From positions 1,265,167 to 1,329,166 of the forward strand of contig JADWQD010000013.1 in NCBI GenBank assembly GCA_016110215.1: a DNA stretch of 64,000 nucleotides, given 5' to 3'. The notes under the pieces were generated by a model, which did not search any database, was not told the DNA's origin, and saw only the letters and a list, made by a program, of their open reading frames with translations. The translations under genes and the position numbers were made by a program. Source of the stretch: Capronia americana. Its lineage: Eukaryota > Ascomycota > Eurotiomycetes > Chaetothyriales > Herpotrichiellaceae. Below are positions 43,890-54,286 of the stretch, piece by piece (within the stretch, counting starts at the first letter, position 1; every line of letters starts with the position of its first letter).

Positions 43890-44041
43890 AGTTCCTTAGT
43901 GTGTAAGTCTTGCTCGACTGCGCTTAACATTCCTTCCCACTAATAATTACCAGAGTGGTTCATCACGTCTCCTTTACAGGGTCCCTTAGAAGGGCTTCAT
44001 AACCGCGGAGAAGGTCGTGGGTTCGATCCCCACAGGAACTA
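43890..44041 (+). tRNA. tRNA-Val (anticodon TAC) with two introns
   Basis: A full cloverleaf forms after removing two insertions. Acceptor strands 43890-43896 (AGTTCCT) and 44034-44040 (AGGAACT) pair at all seven positions; the discriminator is A at 44041. The D-stem GTG (43899-43901) pairs with CAC before G43967. The anticodon stem TCTCC (43968-43972) pairs with GGAGA (44007-44011) around a TTTACAC loop, anticodon TAC at 43975-43977. The T-arm 44017-44033 is perfect, with TTCGATC in the loop. The first insertion, 43903-43953, splits the D-arm and the A box. The second, 43979-44005 (27 nt), is at the canonical 37/38 site and contains a CCCTT/AAGGG hairpin. A T-run follows at 44042. Whether the gene is active is unknown because the A box is divided. 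Confidence 0.85.
43903..43953 (+). other. 51-nt spliceosomal-intron-like insertion in the tRNA D-arm
   Basis: The insertion starts GTAAGT, carries CACTAAT 13 nt before its end and finishes TTACCAG, the hallmarks of the short spliceosomal introns seen in this window's protein genes. Removing it restores TAGTGTAGTGG, a standard tRNA A box and D-loop, and the perfect acceptor stem. It could be an introner-like insertion, a true extra tRNA intron cut by another route, or an inactivating insertion. Confidence 0.7.
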
Positions 44042-44054
44042 TTTTTGCTTTTTT
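44042..44054 (+). terminator. RNA polymerase III terminator T-runs
   Basis: Five T residues (44042-44046) directly follow the discriminator base of the tRNA, and a second run of six Ts (44049-44054) follows two bases later. T-runs of this kind terminate Pol III transcription. Confidence 0.8.
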
Positions 44055-44440
44055 GGCTCTTATCCACGTCGTGTGGCACACTGGAGCAGGACAGTAGTAT
44101 ATCTATTGCCGGTGGTGTCGGTGAGGCCAGCGACCTGCCAAACATCGAGTTGCCAAAGAGAACTGCCGCACAAGGCTTCGGGTCCCGCAAATACTGTGGG
44201 CTATCGATGCCCTTCGCTTCCTCCTAACCATGCCTAAAGTGCCGTTGAAGGCAGGCAGTATTAAATGTCTCTCTGACGTCGCTCAATTCTTTCCCCGGTG
44301 AAATAATGGATTTCGAACGTGAACGGGTGGTTGATATGGCAATCCTACGCCACTACGCGCTCCGAGCCCTTTCCACTGTATTAAGACGCGAGACACCATA
44401 CATACATGGCGAAGGGACCAAGCGTTACGGCGTGCAAATG
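44055..44440. other. Intergenic region
   Basis: This stretch lies between the tRNA gene and the 3' end of the WDR6-type gene. No feature is supported. Confidence 0.4.
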
Positions 44441-47400
44441 CTAAAGAGTATCGACTGGTTGGCTTCTTGCCTGGACCTTCTCATCCTGGTCCAATGTAAT
44501 GTCCACCAACTCCATCCCCACTCCGATAATCAAAATCTTGCAAGTACGCCCAGCTGCATGGATGCCGTTGTCTCGAGCGCCGCTGACATACTGAGTGTGT
44601 TCATCCATAATCTCAAGTCCACTCACGTCGGCAACACCTGTCCAAGCATGCCCTATCAGCTCGACTTGCAGGGCTTCAAACAACACATCGTCCTTGGTAT
44701 GCTCAGAAGAGTCGACGAGCGCTTCTTGGAGGTTTATGTCAATCCTCCAGACCTTGACACGCTGGTCGTTGGCTACGGTGATGATCCATGCTGACCAGGT
44801 CGTTGGAGCACTCCTGACACAGGCGATCTTCAGTGCGGTGACAGCGGCAGCGTGGGCGCTGGGAATAAGGATCGTTCGGAAGCGGTGGTCGGTATCTTCT
44901 TTCCCAATCCTCTTATCTTGGGGGTTAAATGACGGTTGAGAAGAGGAGGTCAGAAGTGTTACACCCACTGCGTTGTCGTCACCGCCCGTCGCGATGAGAC
45001 GACCTGCTGAGCCGACGGCCATGATGTCCATGGCTAGAATACTGCTCTGGTGCAGCTTGTGGACTTCCATACGCCCTGGTGGGGCCGTCCGCGCAATCGC
45101 GGCAGAATGACTCAAACTATCCCAGCAATCGAGAAGGCTCAGATTCACGTACCCGTTTGTGCCTGCAGACAAGACACACGTCTGTTTTGTGGCAGGCCCA
45201 GAAAGAGGCGGGAGGAAGAGAGCCTGCATCACGCAGAACGAACCATAGCCGATTTGTTGCAGTGTTTTGAACGTGCCTTTGCTTCGCGTCGACGATGTAG
45301 TATACCTCAGGATTTTGGTCTTCCCGTTCGAATAGGCCAGCACAACTGTATGTTCCTCGAGTTCGGCTCCGGCATCCTCGAGTCGCAAATCAAATGCCAT
45401 GATTCGAGCATCTGCATCTTCTTCCTCAGTTGGCAGGACATCCCACAGTACGACTCCGACGCCAATGCATGGTACATCGAAGCTGAGCTTCCACACATAG
45501 AACTCTTCGCATCCGGCACTGCTGAAGAGATAATGTCCTGACGGCGAGAATTGCAGATGCTGAAGGCCCGTCGTATGCCGCTTCAGGGTTGCCACGGACT
45601 GAAATGCGGGACGTCTGTCTGCCTGTGGTTGTCCTGACGCCAGCGAGATGGTGGACGCTGGAGACTTAGCAATGGAGAAAAGTCGGATGTTAGTGTCCTC
45701 GGCTCCAGTAGCCACAAGGAGTCGGTCATCTTGCTTCTCGCCAACCCTGGCAAACGGCGATGGACTTCGTGCCACAGCCTTGATCTCGCGCCCATGGCTT
45801 CCTCGCTGAATCAGTCTATGGCTAGAACCGTTGCTGTTATGCCAGTTGAATTTGCCCGCTTTGGTCCAGACAAAAGACTTCGCATTATTACAGACAGCAG
45901 ACGCAGACTCATCTCTGAAGGCCCAACTTCGATGAGGACCACCGCATTCGACCGACAGAAGTTCGGACTGCTGGGTTTCGTTCCACACGACGAAGGAGGT
46001 GGACCTGAAGCCAAATATGATCAGATCCGTCCGTTGAAGCTGAGGTCTAGAGGGAGAATCTTCTGGAGCGGCGAAGTAGGCTCCTTCGGTGTTCAGGCCG
46101 AATGGGGATGGTGAAAGGTGAATAACAGACATTTGTGGCTGGGCTTCGCTGGCGAGAGACGGACCCTCAAGTCGATGAAGGGCATAATTTCCGTCACGGC
46201 CTGTGGTGAGTATATGTATCGTCCCTATCTCAGTCTCATTGTCTGCATCGGGACGGATAACAGAGATGGAAGTAACACTCTCCGTACCATGGACATGCCG
46301 GACGCAGTATGGTTGTGCAGACGTTGTGGACTCAGGGGTCATACCAGAGTATACCGCAAGGGCACCAGCACGAGAGCCGAGAAGCAATATTTGGCTCCTT
46401 TGGTCATAATAGCATGCTGTGAGGGTAAAAGTTTCCGGCATCCTCAGAGCTGTCTGGCTCGTCCAAATTGAATCTTCTTCCACGTGGAACCATAGTATAA
46501 CTGGCGTTTTGTCCGTCAAGACAGCGACAACGCAAGTCACCGAATCTCGCAAATTAGCAGGTTTCCCGGCAACTTTCATCCACGAAATTCCGTGATTGAG
46601 GTTGCATAATATAGACAAAAGCGTCTCTCGACCCTTTAGTAGAGCGTAAACCCCGCCTCTCTGATGGGCAATGAGGACTAAGCTGTGTTCCCCTGCTAAG
46701 CAGAGCGTCAAACCACCCTTCACTGGAGCCCCCTGCAGTTCGCGCCATTGTACCTCCCCATCTCGAAGGGTTAGGCGGAAAAGGTGTCCTTGATCCGTAG
46801 TCGCCAGGCATTCCCGAGGGTCCAAAATTAGATAGTTCTTCAATGCCAGGGATGTTGTGATGTCCTTGAAAGGGACAGCGATCGTGAGGGAACTCACTCT
46901 GACGCTTGCGGGTGTGTCGAATCCTCTAGATATGATTTGTCCGTCTGCGCCACCTGTATATACGAGAATACCGTGCTCGTCATTTCGCTGGCACATAGAC
47001 CAAGCATTCTTTCCAAAGTGATGTCGGTCGCTAGCCCCTAGTTCAAGGCTGGCGGTCAGGCCAGTCTCGCCGTTAGGATCGATGCCTAACTCGGCAGTCC
47101 ACATTTGGCAGGCGCCATCTTCACCCCTCGAGAGAAGCAAGACGCCATGACCCGAGTGGTAAGTCCGTGTTGTTATGAACTCGACGTCCCAAATGCGAGA
47201 GAGATGGCCCCATGCGGATGCAATGTGAGTTTGGCTGGTGTGGTTTACAGGCCCAAAGCCGGTCTCGGTTGAAGGGATTTCACAGGACACTTCGTCGTGG
47301 TCATTCCGATCACAATCACTGATATCCCAGATCCTTACCGTGCGATCATCGGAGCAGCTCGCCAGCAAGCGTCTGTGGGTTCCCGCCAGATCGAACGCTT

Positions 47401-48122
47401 CCGAAATTGAGACTCCGAAAACAGAGCCTTTATGTCCCCGGAAGACACGTCTCAGAGAAGGCACCCACTGCCGACCATCTTCTCTCCTGCTGCATGTCCA
47501 AACCAGGATCTCCCCGAAGACAGTCCCGGACGCGACGATCACCAAATCAGGCTCGGCAGTAGAAAGACATCCAGAGTAGAGAAAAGAGCCCGGACCGTTG
47601 ATGGTCAAAATCCTGTCGCGTTGAGGAGATTCTTCTACGGCGATACAGGAATTGGATATTCCCAGAAGGCGATTGTGTGCGGTAAGCAGCAACACGAAAT
47701 TGGGAAGAAAGGCCGCGCTCAAGATCCAGTCCGAGCAAGTCTGCTGCTCTGCCAGCCTGAGGCACGGGATGGTATCGGAGGAGTGTTCCTCAAGCGTCAC
47801 GCTGCCCAGTCTCAGCAGTGCACCGCCCCAAACCACGAGGATGACTCGACGAAGCGCATCTGGACTTGGCTCATTATCAAGCAACTTGATCCCAAGCACT
47901 GGCTGAGTCTCAAAGACCCGCGTCGATAATACTCGAGTATGATCTCCGTTGTAGATATGCAGATATGGGCCTTGACCTGCCACCAACCACGGCAATCCAT
48001 CAACCAGGATCGAAGCAAGGGCCGTGACTGGGAGACATGCAGCTCGCGGCTATGGTGTGTCAGAAGAAGTTGTTTCAGTGGGACAGGCACAAGCACAGTA
48101 CCTCTAAAATACATTCTGTCAT
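44441..48122 (-). CDS. RTT10: WD40-repeat protein of the WDR6/Rtt10 (Trm734) family
   Basis: Yeast Rtt10/Trm734 and human WDR6 partner the Trm7/FTSJ1 methyltransferase for 2'-O-methylation of position 34 in tRNA. A large exon (48049-44441) encodes almost everything. Its frame is blocked just upstream by a stop, but family sequence (PVTALASILVDGLPWLVAGQGPYLHIYN region) already starts before its first internal ATG. A 21-nt first exon (48122-48102, MTECILE) joined by a 52-nt intron (GTAC..CATAG) solves this and gives about 1209 aa. WD repeats include GHKGSVFGVSIS..LASCSDDRTVRIWDIS, SRIWDVEFITT, RHTTGLQHLQFSPSGHYLFS, TALKIA..VTVANDQRVKVWRID and a final GARDNGIH. Length and layout match the family. 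Divergent from the SET-domain gene. Confidence 0.82.
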
Positions 48123-48775
48123 TGAAATGCGCCGAGAAAGATCAAATGGCCAGCCGGGTCATTTGCGTCCGGAGAGCCACGGAATGAAGCTGGAACGAGT
48201 CGTGCATCAGGACGTGAAATTTGTGAGCGAACGCACTACCACGCTTCTGCTTCGCCGTATTACGCTTCAAGTGTACAGTGATCCTCTGTGATCGTCCTAT
48301 GAGGAGGCTCATACTCACTCTTGGAAACGTCGTGGGGCCTCGATGAAGATCAACTGAGTAAAAACGTCACTGCATTGGGTGAGGAACCAAGCTCCAATGC
48401 CCACTCATTTAGTATATGTTCTGGGATCGCAACGGAGGACTCTCTACGCGCAGTTGAGGCCTAAAGCGGCAGCAGTCACGGGCGCCAAGACATCTAAACT
48501 CTGTCTAAAATGACGCCGCCAAGGCCGTCATCCTCTGTATGCAGACACGCGTTCCAAACACGCTTGTTATTCAGAGTATATAGACTTTTATGCGGAGGAA
48601 CTCATCATGTAGTATTAAGCCGGCGTCGTCGATTGATCTGCAACTGGGAAGCGAACATGTCAGGTGATTTGGTTTTACCTGGAACGGTCATTTCACATTC
48701 ATCTCACCGTAACCTTCATTGGGTCTCAAAAGGGCGGGTGACGAATAGAAGGCTCCGAAACGTGGATCAGGCAGG
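48123..48775. promoter_or_regulatory. Divergent promoter of the WDR6-type and SET-domain genes
   Basis: This 653-bp region lies between the two divergent starts. A TATATA-like string is near 48578. Nothing else can be assigned. Confidence 0.4.
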
Positions 48776-51700
48776 ATGGCTTCTCATAACCGATTCCCTT
48801 TCCCGTCATGGTCAAGGCCTTCGGATCAACCAGCTCAACGCGCCATGAGTGGTCCGGACTCAGCACGACATTACATCGTCCTCTCTGATGAGGACGAGGA
48901 TGAGGAACCCGAAAGAAGTCGACAGTCAGGCGGCAGGAATCAACTGACAGTCGAGCGAAAACAGGCTGAAAAAGAAGTTCCGCTCGTGATAGAGCTGGAT
49001 AGTGACAGCGACGAAGAAAACCATGTTCATCGGTCACAACAGCAACAGCAAGCTGCACCAGCAGGAGCTCCACCAAGAGTTCCACGTCGCTTTCAGCCGA
49101 CAAATGCACCTTCAGGCCCTCCAGCAAGAGTCCCATTTCGCTTTACGCCAACAACTGCGCCGGCAGGTCCTCCTGCAAGAGATCCATTCAGCCGTTCCAG
49201 ACCAACACCACCGTCACTGTCTCTACACCGAGAGGAGGCGGCAACCTGGACCAACTCCCCTTCTCGTTCCCCCTTTTGGGACCGTAACACCGCCAATCGA
49301 GGCCCAGGGCGACCTCTTCCAAACGGAAGCACAATACAAACAGAGGGGCCCATTCCGTCCCCATCAAAGACACCCGGGTTTTGGAGTAGGTATCTCCCGC
49401 CAACACAGGTGGGGCCCCAACCTGAGGCGACTCCCACAACTCAATTCCGAGCGCAACCCTCGGCGCAAACTCAAACTTCACTTCCACCGCAATCACAGAC
49501 GCAGATTCAGACACAACGTCCAGCGCAATCGTCGGTGCAACTACAAGCGCAATCGCCGGCACAGTCGCCAGCACAATCCCTAGCACAACCTCAGGCACGA
49601 CCGCAACCCCAAGCACAATCCGAGGCCGAGAACCCTCAAATAAGTGTTGCTACTCCATCTCAAGCTCACAGCACACTACTATACGTGCCCCAAAGCTCGC
49701 AAGCGCAAGGGACTCAGTCTGAACGGCCACGGCGGCAAGCAGCCCAGCCCAAGTTATTGAGTAGATCATCTGCGAGACATGCTCCAGCAAAGCCTCCTAC
49801 AAGGCCCCAAATCACTGCCACAACTTCCATCTTTCCGAACATATTCAAGCAATACACGCCTCCAAATGTCCAAAATACCTCAAATCAAAAACCAAGCGGC
49901 CCAGAGGCATCAAGCTCTAAAGCCGCTCCGAGGTTAGCCACCCCTACGACAAAGAGATCCATCTGCAATAACTGCGTTCACGGTAAGCTCCAGTGTGACG
50001 GCATAGTCCCGGCTTGCACGCCGTGCGCACAGCATGGAGTTACATGCTCTTACGACCCCGACTCGACACCAACGGGGCCAAATGACGTGGATATATTGAA
50101 GGTCCCTGGTCTCATTCAAACTCCAGGCACCGCAATAGCAAACAGTGCGGACCCTGGACGTGAGTCCCCCTCACATGATACCACAGAAACTTACCGAGAT
50201 TGGGGAGAAGCGACAGGTTCAGGCGAGCTAGATGCAGTCACAGCCGGAAGGACCAAGATCGTCCTGCGCGCGCCACACCCGCCACTCACAGACTCAGAGA
50301 ACCAAGCGGGCATTGAGGTCGCAGAGCAGACATCCGACTCTGTTGATTCAGAGTCTCATGCCAGTGGAGATCACCACGACCTCGACCGGAGAAGCGTTTC
50401 GTCTGAGAGCCCGGAGCCCGGAGAGCCACTCGAGATAGATCATACTTTTGAAGCTGTCACAGATCTAATGGAAGGCCTGCACAAGGAACTACGCGCCTGG
50501 CACGAAATCTCGACGCAAGCAGATTTGCGGCAGGCTACCACTGACGCTAGAAATCGACCCGGGCCTAGACTTGACCGACCATCACAAGATCCTTTCAAGG
50601 CAATTACCGAGCAACGACGTTCAGCCGGCAATATCTCACAGAAACATCCACAGAGTAAGAAATTGTTCGTCGTTCGAGCGCCTGCGGTTTCTTTCTCAAC
50701 GGGAGCAGTTCTACTGCCGAAGTATCAGGCCATCGGCAGGGTCACATCGAGTATCCTCGCTCCGAACCGCAAGACCGTCAAACATGTTCCTTATTCCGCT
50801 GAAGATGAGGATGACCCGGACTGGGCTAAGAAGTACGATGACTTCGAAAACCATCACACCGTCGGCTTTGACAGCCTCAGAGCTCAGCAAAAGTGCCAAG
50901 AACTAATCTGGCGATGGAAGCCTTGGATAGAAGAAACACTGGCTCGGCTTCGGATTCAAATGACAGATGTTCTCTACTTGTTTGTCTTCTCTGCCTTTGA
51001 GGATCGTCCCTGTGAAAACAGATCGGAGGAGTTCGGTGAATGCCGGACGTGTGGACTCGCAGACTTTGAGACTCGAAAGAATCAGTTCCGGAAGGAAACA
51101 TTCGACGCACTACCTCGTCCTGACGATCGGAGTCTCACCCTTGCTGCCTTGCTAGCACGTGCCTTTGACAACGTGGCTAAAATAAGCCTGTGGCACATTG
51201 CTGTCAGTGGCCTTGACCAGCCTCAATCCGCGGACGAACAAGAGACTACGGCTCAAAAACCAAACCTCTGCCTCATCTGCTTTCGCCATTACTGTCCAGA
51301 TCATGGCTCATACGAAGATGTCACAGAGCATATCCCTGCTAGCCAAAGACCCGCTTTCATCAATAACAGGGAGCAGGACTCCAACACCCGCCGATATGTA
51401 ACACTGCCTGGTCGTGGACGTCGGGATGAGGACAAGAAACATCTATGTGGGGTATTCTGTGTAGAACCCTCGTTGAACGTGCGCCAAATGCTGGGACGCC
51501 AACCCGATGGGACTGTCAGTGGACACAGTCGACCGCCGAAGAAACAAGTTCGACACATATTAGAGGACGACTGGCTGTGCGGCTCTTCCTGTTTTTGGGA
51601 AGTAAACAACCGACGCGATGTCAAGGCCTCGGAAATGACAGTCCAGCCTTTTCTGTCGGCCTCGCAGAAGGTCTTGGTGGAGAAGCTCATGCCCTTCTAC

Positions 51701-53392
51701 CTCAACAATAAGCGCGGCCCATGCCTCATCTCACGAGTCATTAAGGATGCGGAGTGCCTCAGAGTATTCAACCACATGATTTTTACGATGTTCGACACGC
51801 CTCATTCCGAAGAGCTCTTGAACAATTCCTCTGACAGGGGTACCGACCAACGTGGCTCAGGTCCGCCGAGCAAGAAGGGAAGGCCACTGCCAGAAAGCAA
51901 AACTGCAAGGAGCAAAGACCTGGCCATCCGGCCGCCCTTCCAACCCTGTTTCCACGCAGGGCCTTGTCACAGCGATCCAGCGTGTACATGTGCCCTGAAC
52001 AAGGTTCACTGTGAACGGTTCTGTGGGTGCGACCAATCTTGCAAACGACGGTTCCGCGGCTGCTCTTGTAAGGCCGGCGGCGCGAAGGTCTGCTTTAAAG
52101 ACAACCGATGTGACTGTTGGCGCTACAACCGTGAATGTGACCCTCATCTATGTGGTGAGTGCGGCGTAATTGATGTCCTCGACTCCGCAAACAAATACAG
52201 GGATGAGGTCCGGATAGGTCGCTGCAAGAACAACCGCGTCCAGCTGGGCTTACCTGCTCCCACCACCAAAGCACCGAGCCAGGTCCAAGGATACGGGCTG
52301 TACAGCCGAGCGGAAATCTCTATGGGCGATTTCATTGGCGAGTACACCGGCGAGATCGTCAGCATCTCCGAGGCGAACAGGAGAGGGACGATTTACCACT
52401 TGATGAACCAAGAGTATCTGTTCAGCGTCAATCGCGACCAGGAAATCGACGGGTCCAGGCATGGCAACAAGATGCGCTTCATGAACAATTCGCAAAGGGA
52501 CGAGAATATCAACGTGGAACCGAAGAGCCTCCTCTGCAACGGCCTGATCAGGATCGGGCTCTTTGCAAAGAGGGACATCGGAGCCGGCGTGGAATTGCTG
52601 TTGCAGTACGGCTATTCGCCTGAGAAGGTAAAGTTCTTCTGGGAGCCCGGAGAAAATCCCGTAACTGCCCGAGCCTTGATCCCCTTCTCCAATGAACGGA
52701 TGGCTAAAAATACCGGCGAGAACAAGCTGGCCGGGGAGACGTCACGAAATGCTCAAGACAAGAGCACCAAGTCTCCGACGGTGCATCCGAGACTAAAGCG
52801 CAAGAGACCGATCAGAGAAAGTCCGGAGCAAGAAGAAGGCAGTGAAGCTGTCGTCGCTGACAGCCCTGCAGAACAGGAAGAGGAAGAGGAAGTGGAAGTC
52901 TCGGACGACCACGAACCGATCCACGTGCCGGACATGGATGATTCGGCAGATTCAGATTACACCGAAACCAACACCGACACCTCTGACGAGGTTAGTGACT
53001 GATAATAGAGTGGCATGGAGATGGAAGATCTGGAGACTGACGCCGTACAGGAGCCGTCAGAAGGCCGCGCGAACGCAACCGGTCCGAAGCGCAGCGGCAG
53101 CACTCGGAGGGGAGGTGGTCGGCCCAATGCAGCCAACAGTATGGACTCTCCACGGCCACTTGACGAGAGCAACAACTCCCGGCAGCACCGTCGTCCCGAC
53201 AGCACAAGAACGACGACTACCCAGAGGAGCACCCCGAGCGACACCGAGGAAAGTAGTCAGAGCGACTCCGAGATTGAGGCAGTCCCGACGACGACGAAGC
53301 CGACCAGCTACAAGTCGGGCCGGCGCGCAGACCTAGCCCGAGCTAACAACAAGAGACGCGTAGGCAGAGCGTCACGACGAGCGCGGCACTAG
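48776..53392 (+). CDS. E(z)/EZH2-type SET methyltransferase (KMT6-like) with an added Zn2Cys6 motif
   Basis: The C-terminal part has the pre-SET CXC region (from Cys1064, HSDPACTCALNKVHCERFCGC and on) and the SET domain (from about 1173: YGLYSRAEISMGDFIGEYTG), the arrangement of E(z), the PRC2 catalytic subunit that methylates H3K27. A middle block (LCLICFRHYCPDHG, WLCGSSCFWE) fits the EZH2 SANT/MCSS region. Uniquely, Cys397, 400, 407, 414, 417 and 424 form a perfect CX2CX6CX6CX2CX6C fungal zinc cluster (CNNCVHGKLQCDG..PACTPC). The head has two SUMO-interaction-like strings (YIVLSDEDED, PLVIELDSDSDEE) and a Pro/Gln-rich tract. The SET domain has NNS (1237-1239) for NHS and QY (1277-1278) for DY. 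Exon 1 is 48776-52990; a 45-nt intron (GTTAGT..GAG) likely leads to 53036-53392, giving about 1523 aa; otherwise it stops at 53002. Confidence 0.85.
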
Positions 53393-54286
53393 GTTGACGA
53401 GGCTGCGGAATTCCATTCCCTGGGAGTTCAGAGCATGGAGGAGTCGTGGTCAGCGCATTAGCATGGGCATTAGCATTAGCATTAGCATGGGCATTAGCAT
53501 GGGCGATGTGTATGTACATACATTCATACAGAGCAGCGCAGCGCAGCGCACTGCCGGTCGCTACAGTCGTACAGCAGCCATCTAGTCCATCAATAGCGGG
53601 ACCATGGGGAGAAAACGGGTCGACAATGACAGGTTCACAATAAGCAAGACAAAAGATCCGAGCTCCGCTGTTGCGAGGAATCGCCGAAACCACAACCACT
53701 AATATCGTAGTCATGTTATCCAGCAAAGAAGATTCCATATACCCAAATATAACGCCATGCTATGTACCCCAACTTTGATGTACACATTCCAGATTCTCGT
53801 CGTCCTCCCCCGTTTTCCACACGCCAAGAGATTTTGATTTAGCTCCTGCGAACGCCTTGCGAGACGTTGAAAAGGTCATTATAGCGAATAAAGCCCGATA
53901 GACCTGCCGTGTCGCGCTCGCCAGAGCCTAGAGCTTTGGGCTGAATCAAGCTCTTGTCCACCCCCTACTGGCCATTGGTGAAGTCGTGTGGGAGTAGGCC
54001 GTCTCGGCATAGGTCTAGTCCCCCTACCTCCGCTTGGCAGCTGAAGTCAAGACTCTGAGGCAGTCTTTGCCATGCCGTTTTGGGACGCAAATCGCATTGA
54101 CTCGTATCCTGTCCGGGATAAGACTTGGCGCTCAGCTCCCAATGCTTGACTCTCTGATCTTATCCCGCTGGAAGGTGTGAACAGCGGCCGCTCCAGGCTC
54201 CAAGTAACTCGTAATTTCATCCCCCGCCCACAGGGCGGCTTGTCTGCCGACGCCCCCCCAACCCTCAGCTTGGGCATGACCCCCAT
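53393..54286. other. Convergent 3' intergenic region with hexamer repeat
   Basis: This 0.9-kb stretch lies between the SET-domain gene and the SUR7-family gene. It contains the GCATTA/GCATGG hexamer array listed separately and a short GCGCA triplication near 53536. No gene is supported. Confidence 0.45.
53455..53502. repeat. Hexanucleotide array (GCATTA/GCATGG)8
   Basis: Eight tandem hexamers alternate irregularly between GCATTA (five) and GCATGG (three). The array lies about 60 bp past the predicted stop of the SET-domain gene, so it probably falls in its 3' UTR. Confidence 0.9.

Noticed and set aside
43963..44190. Minus-strand frame of 75 codons containing CGDRTHDLLRGYEALL
   Set aside because: It is the antisense translation of the tRNA-Val gene; such strings recur as false proteins over fungal tRNA loci.
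49400..49625. Tandem CA/CAGC-rich repeats as a minisatellite
   Set aside because: They encode the Pro/Gln/Ala-rich tract of the SET-domain protein and are imperfect, so a coding low-complexity region is the better description.
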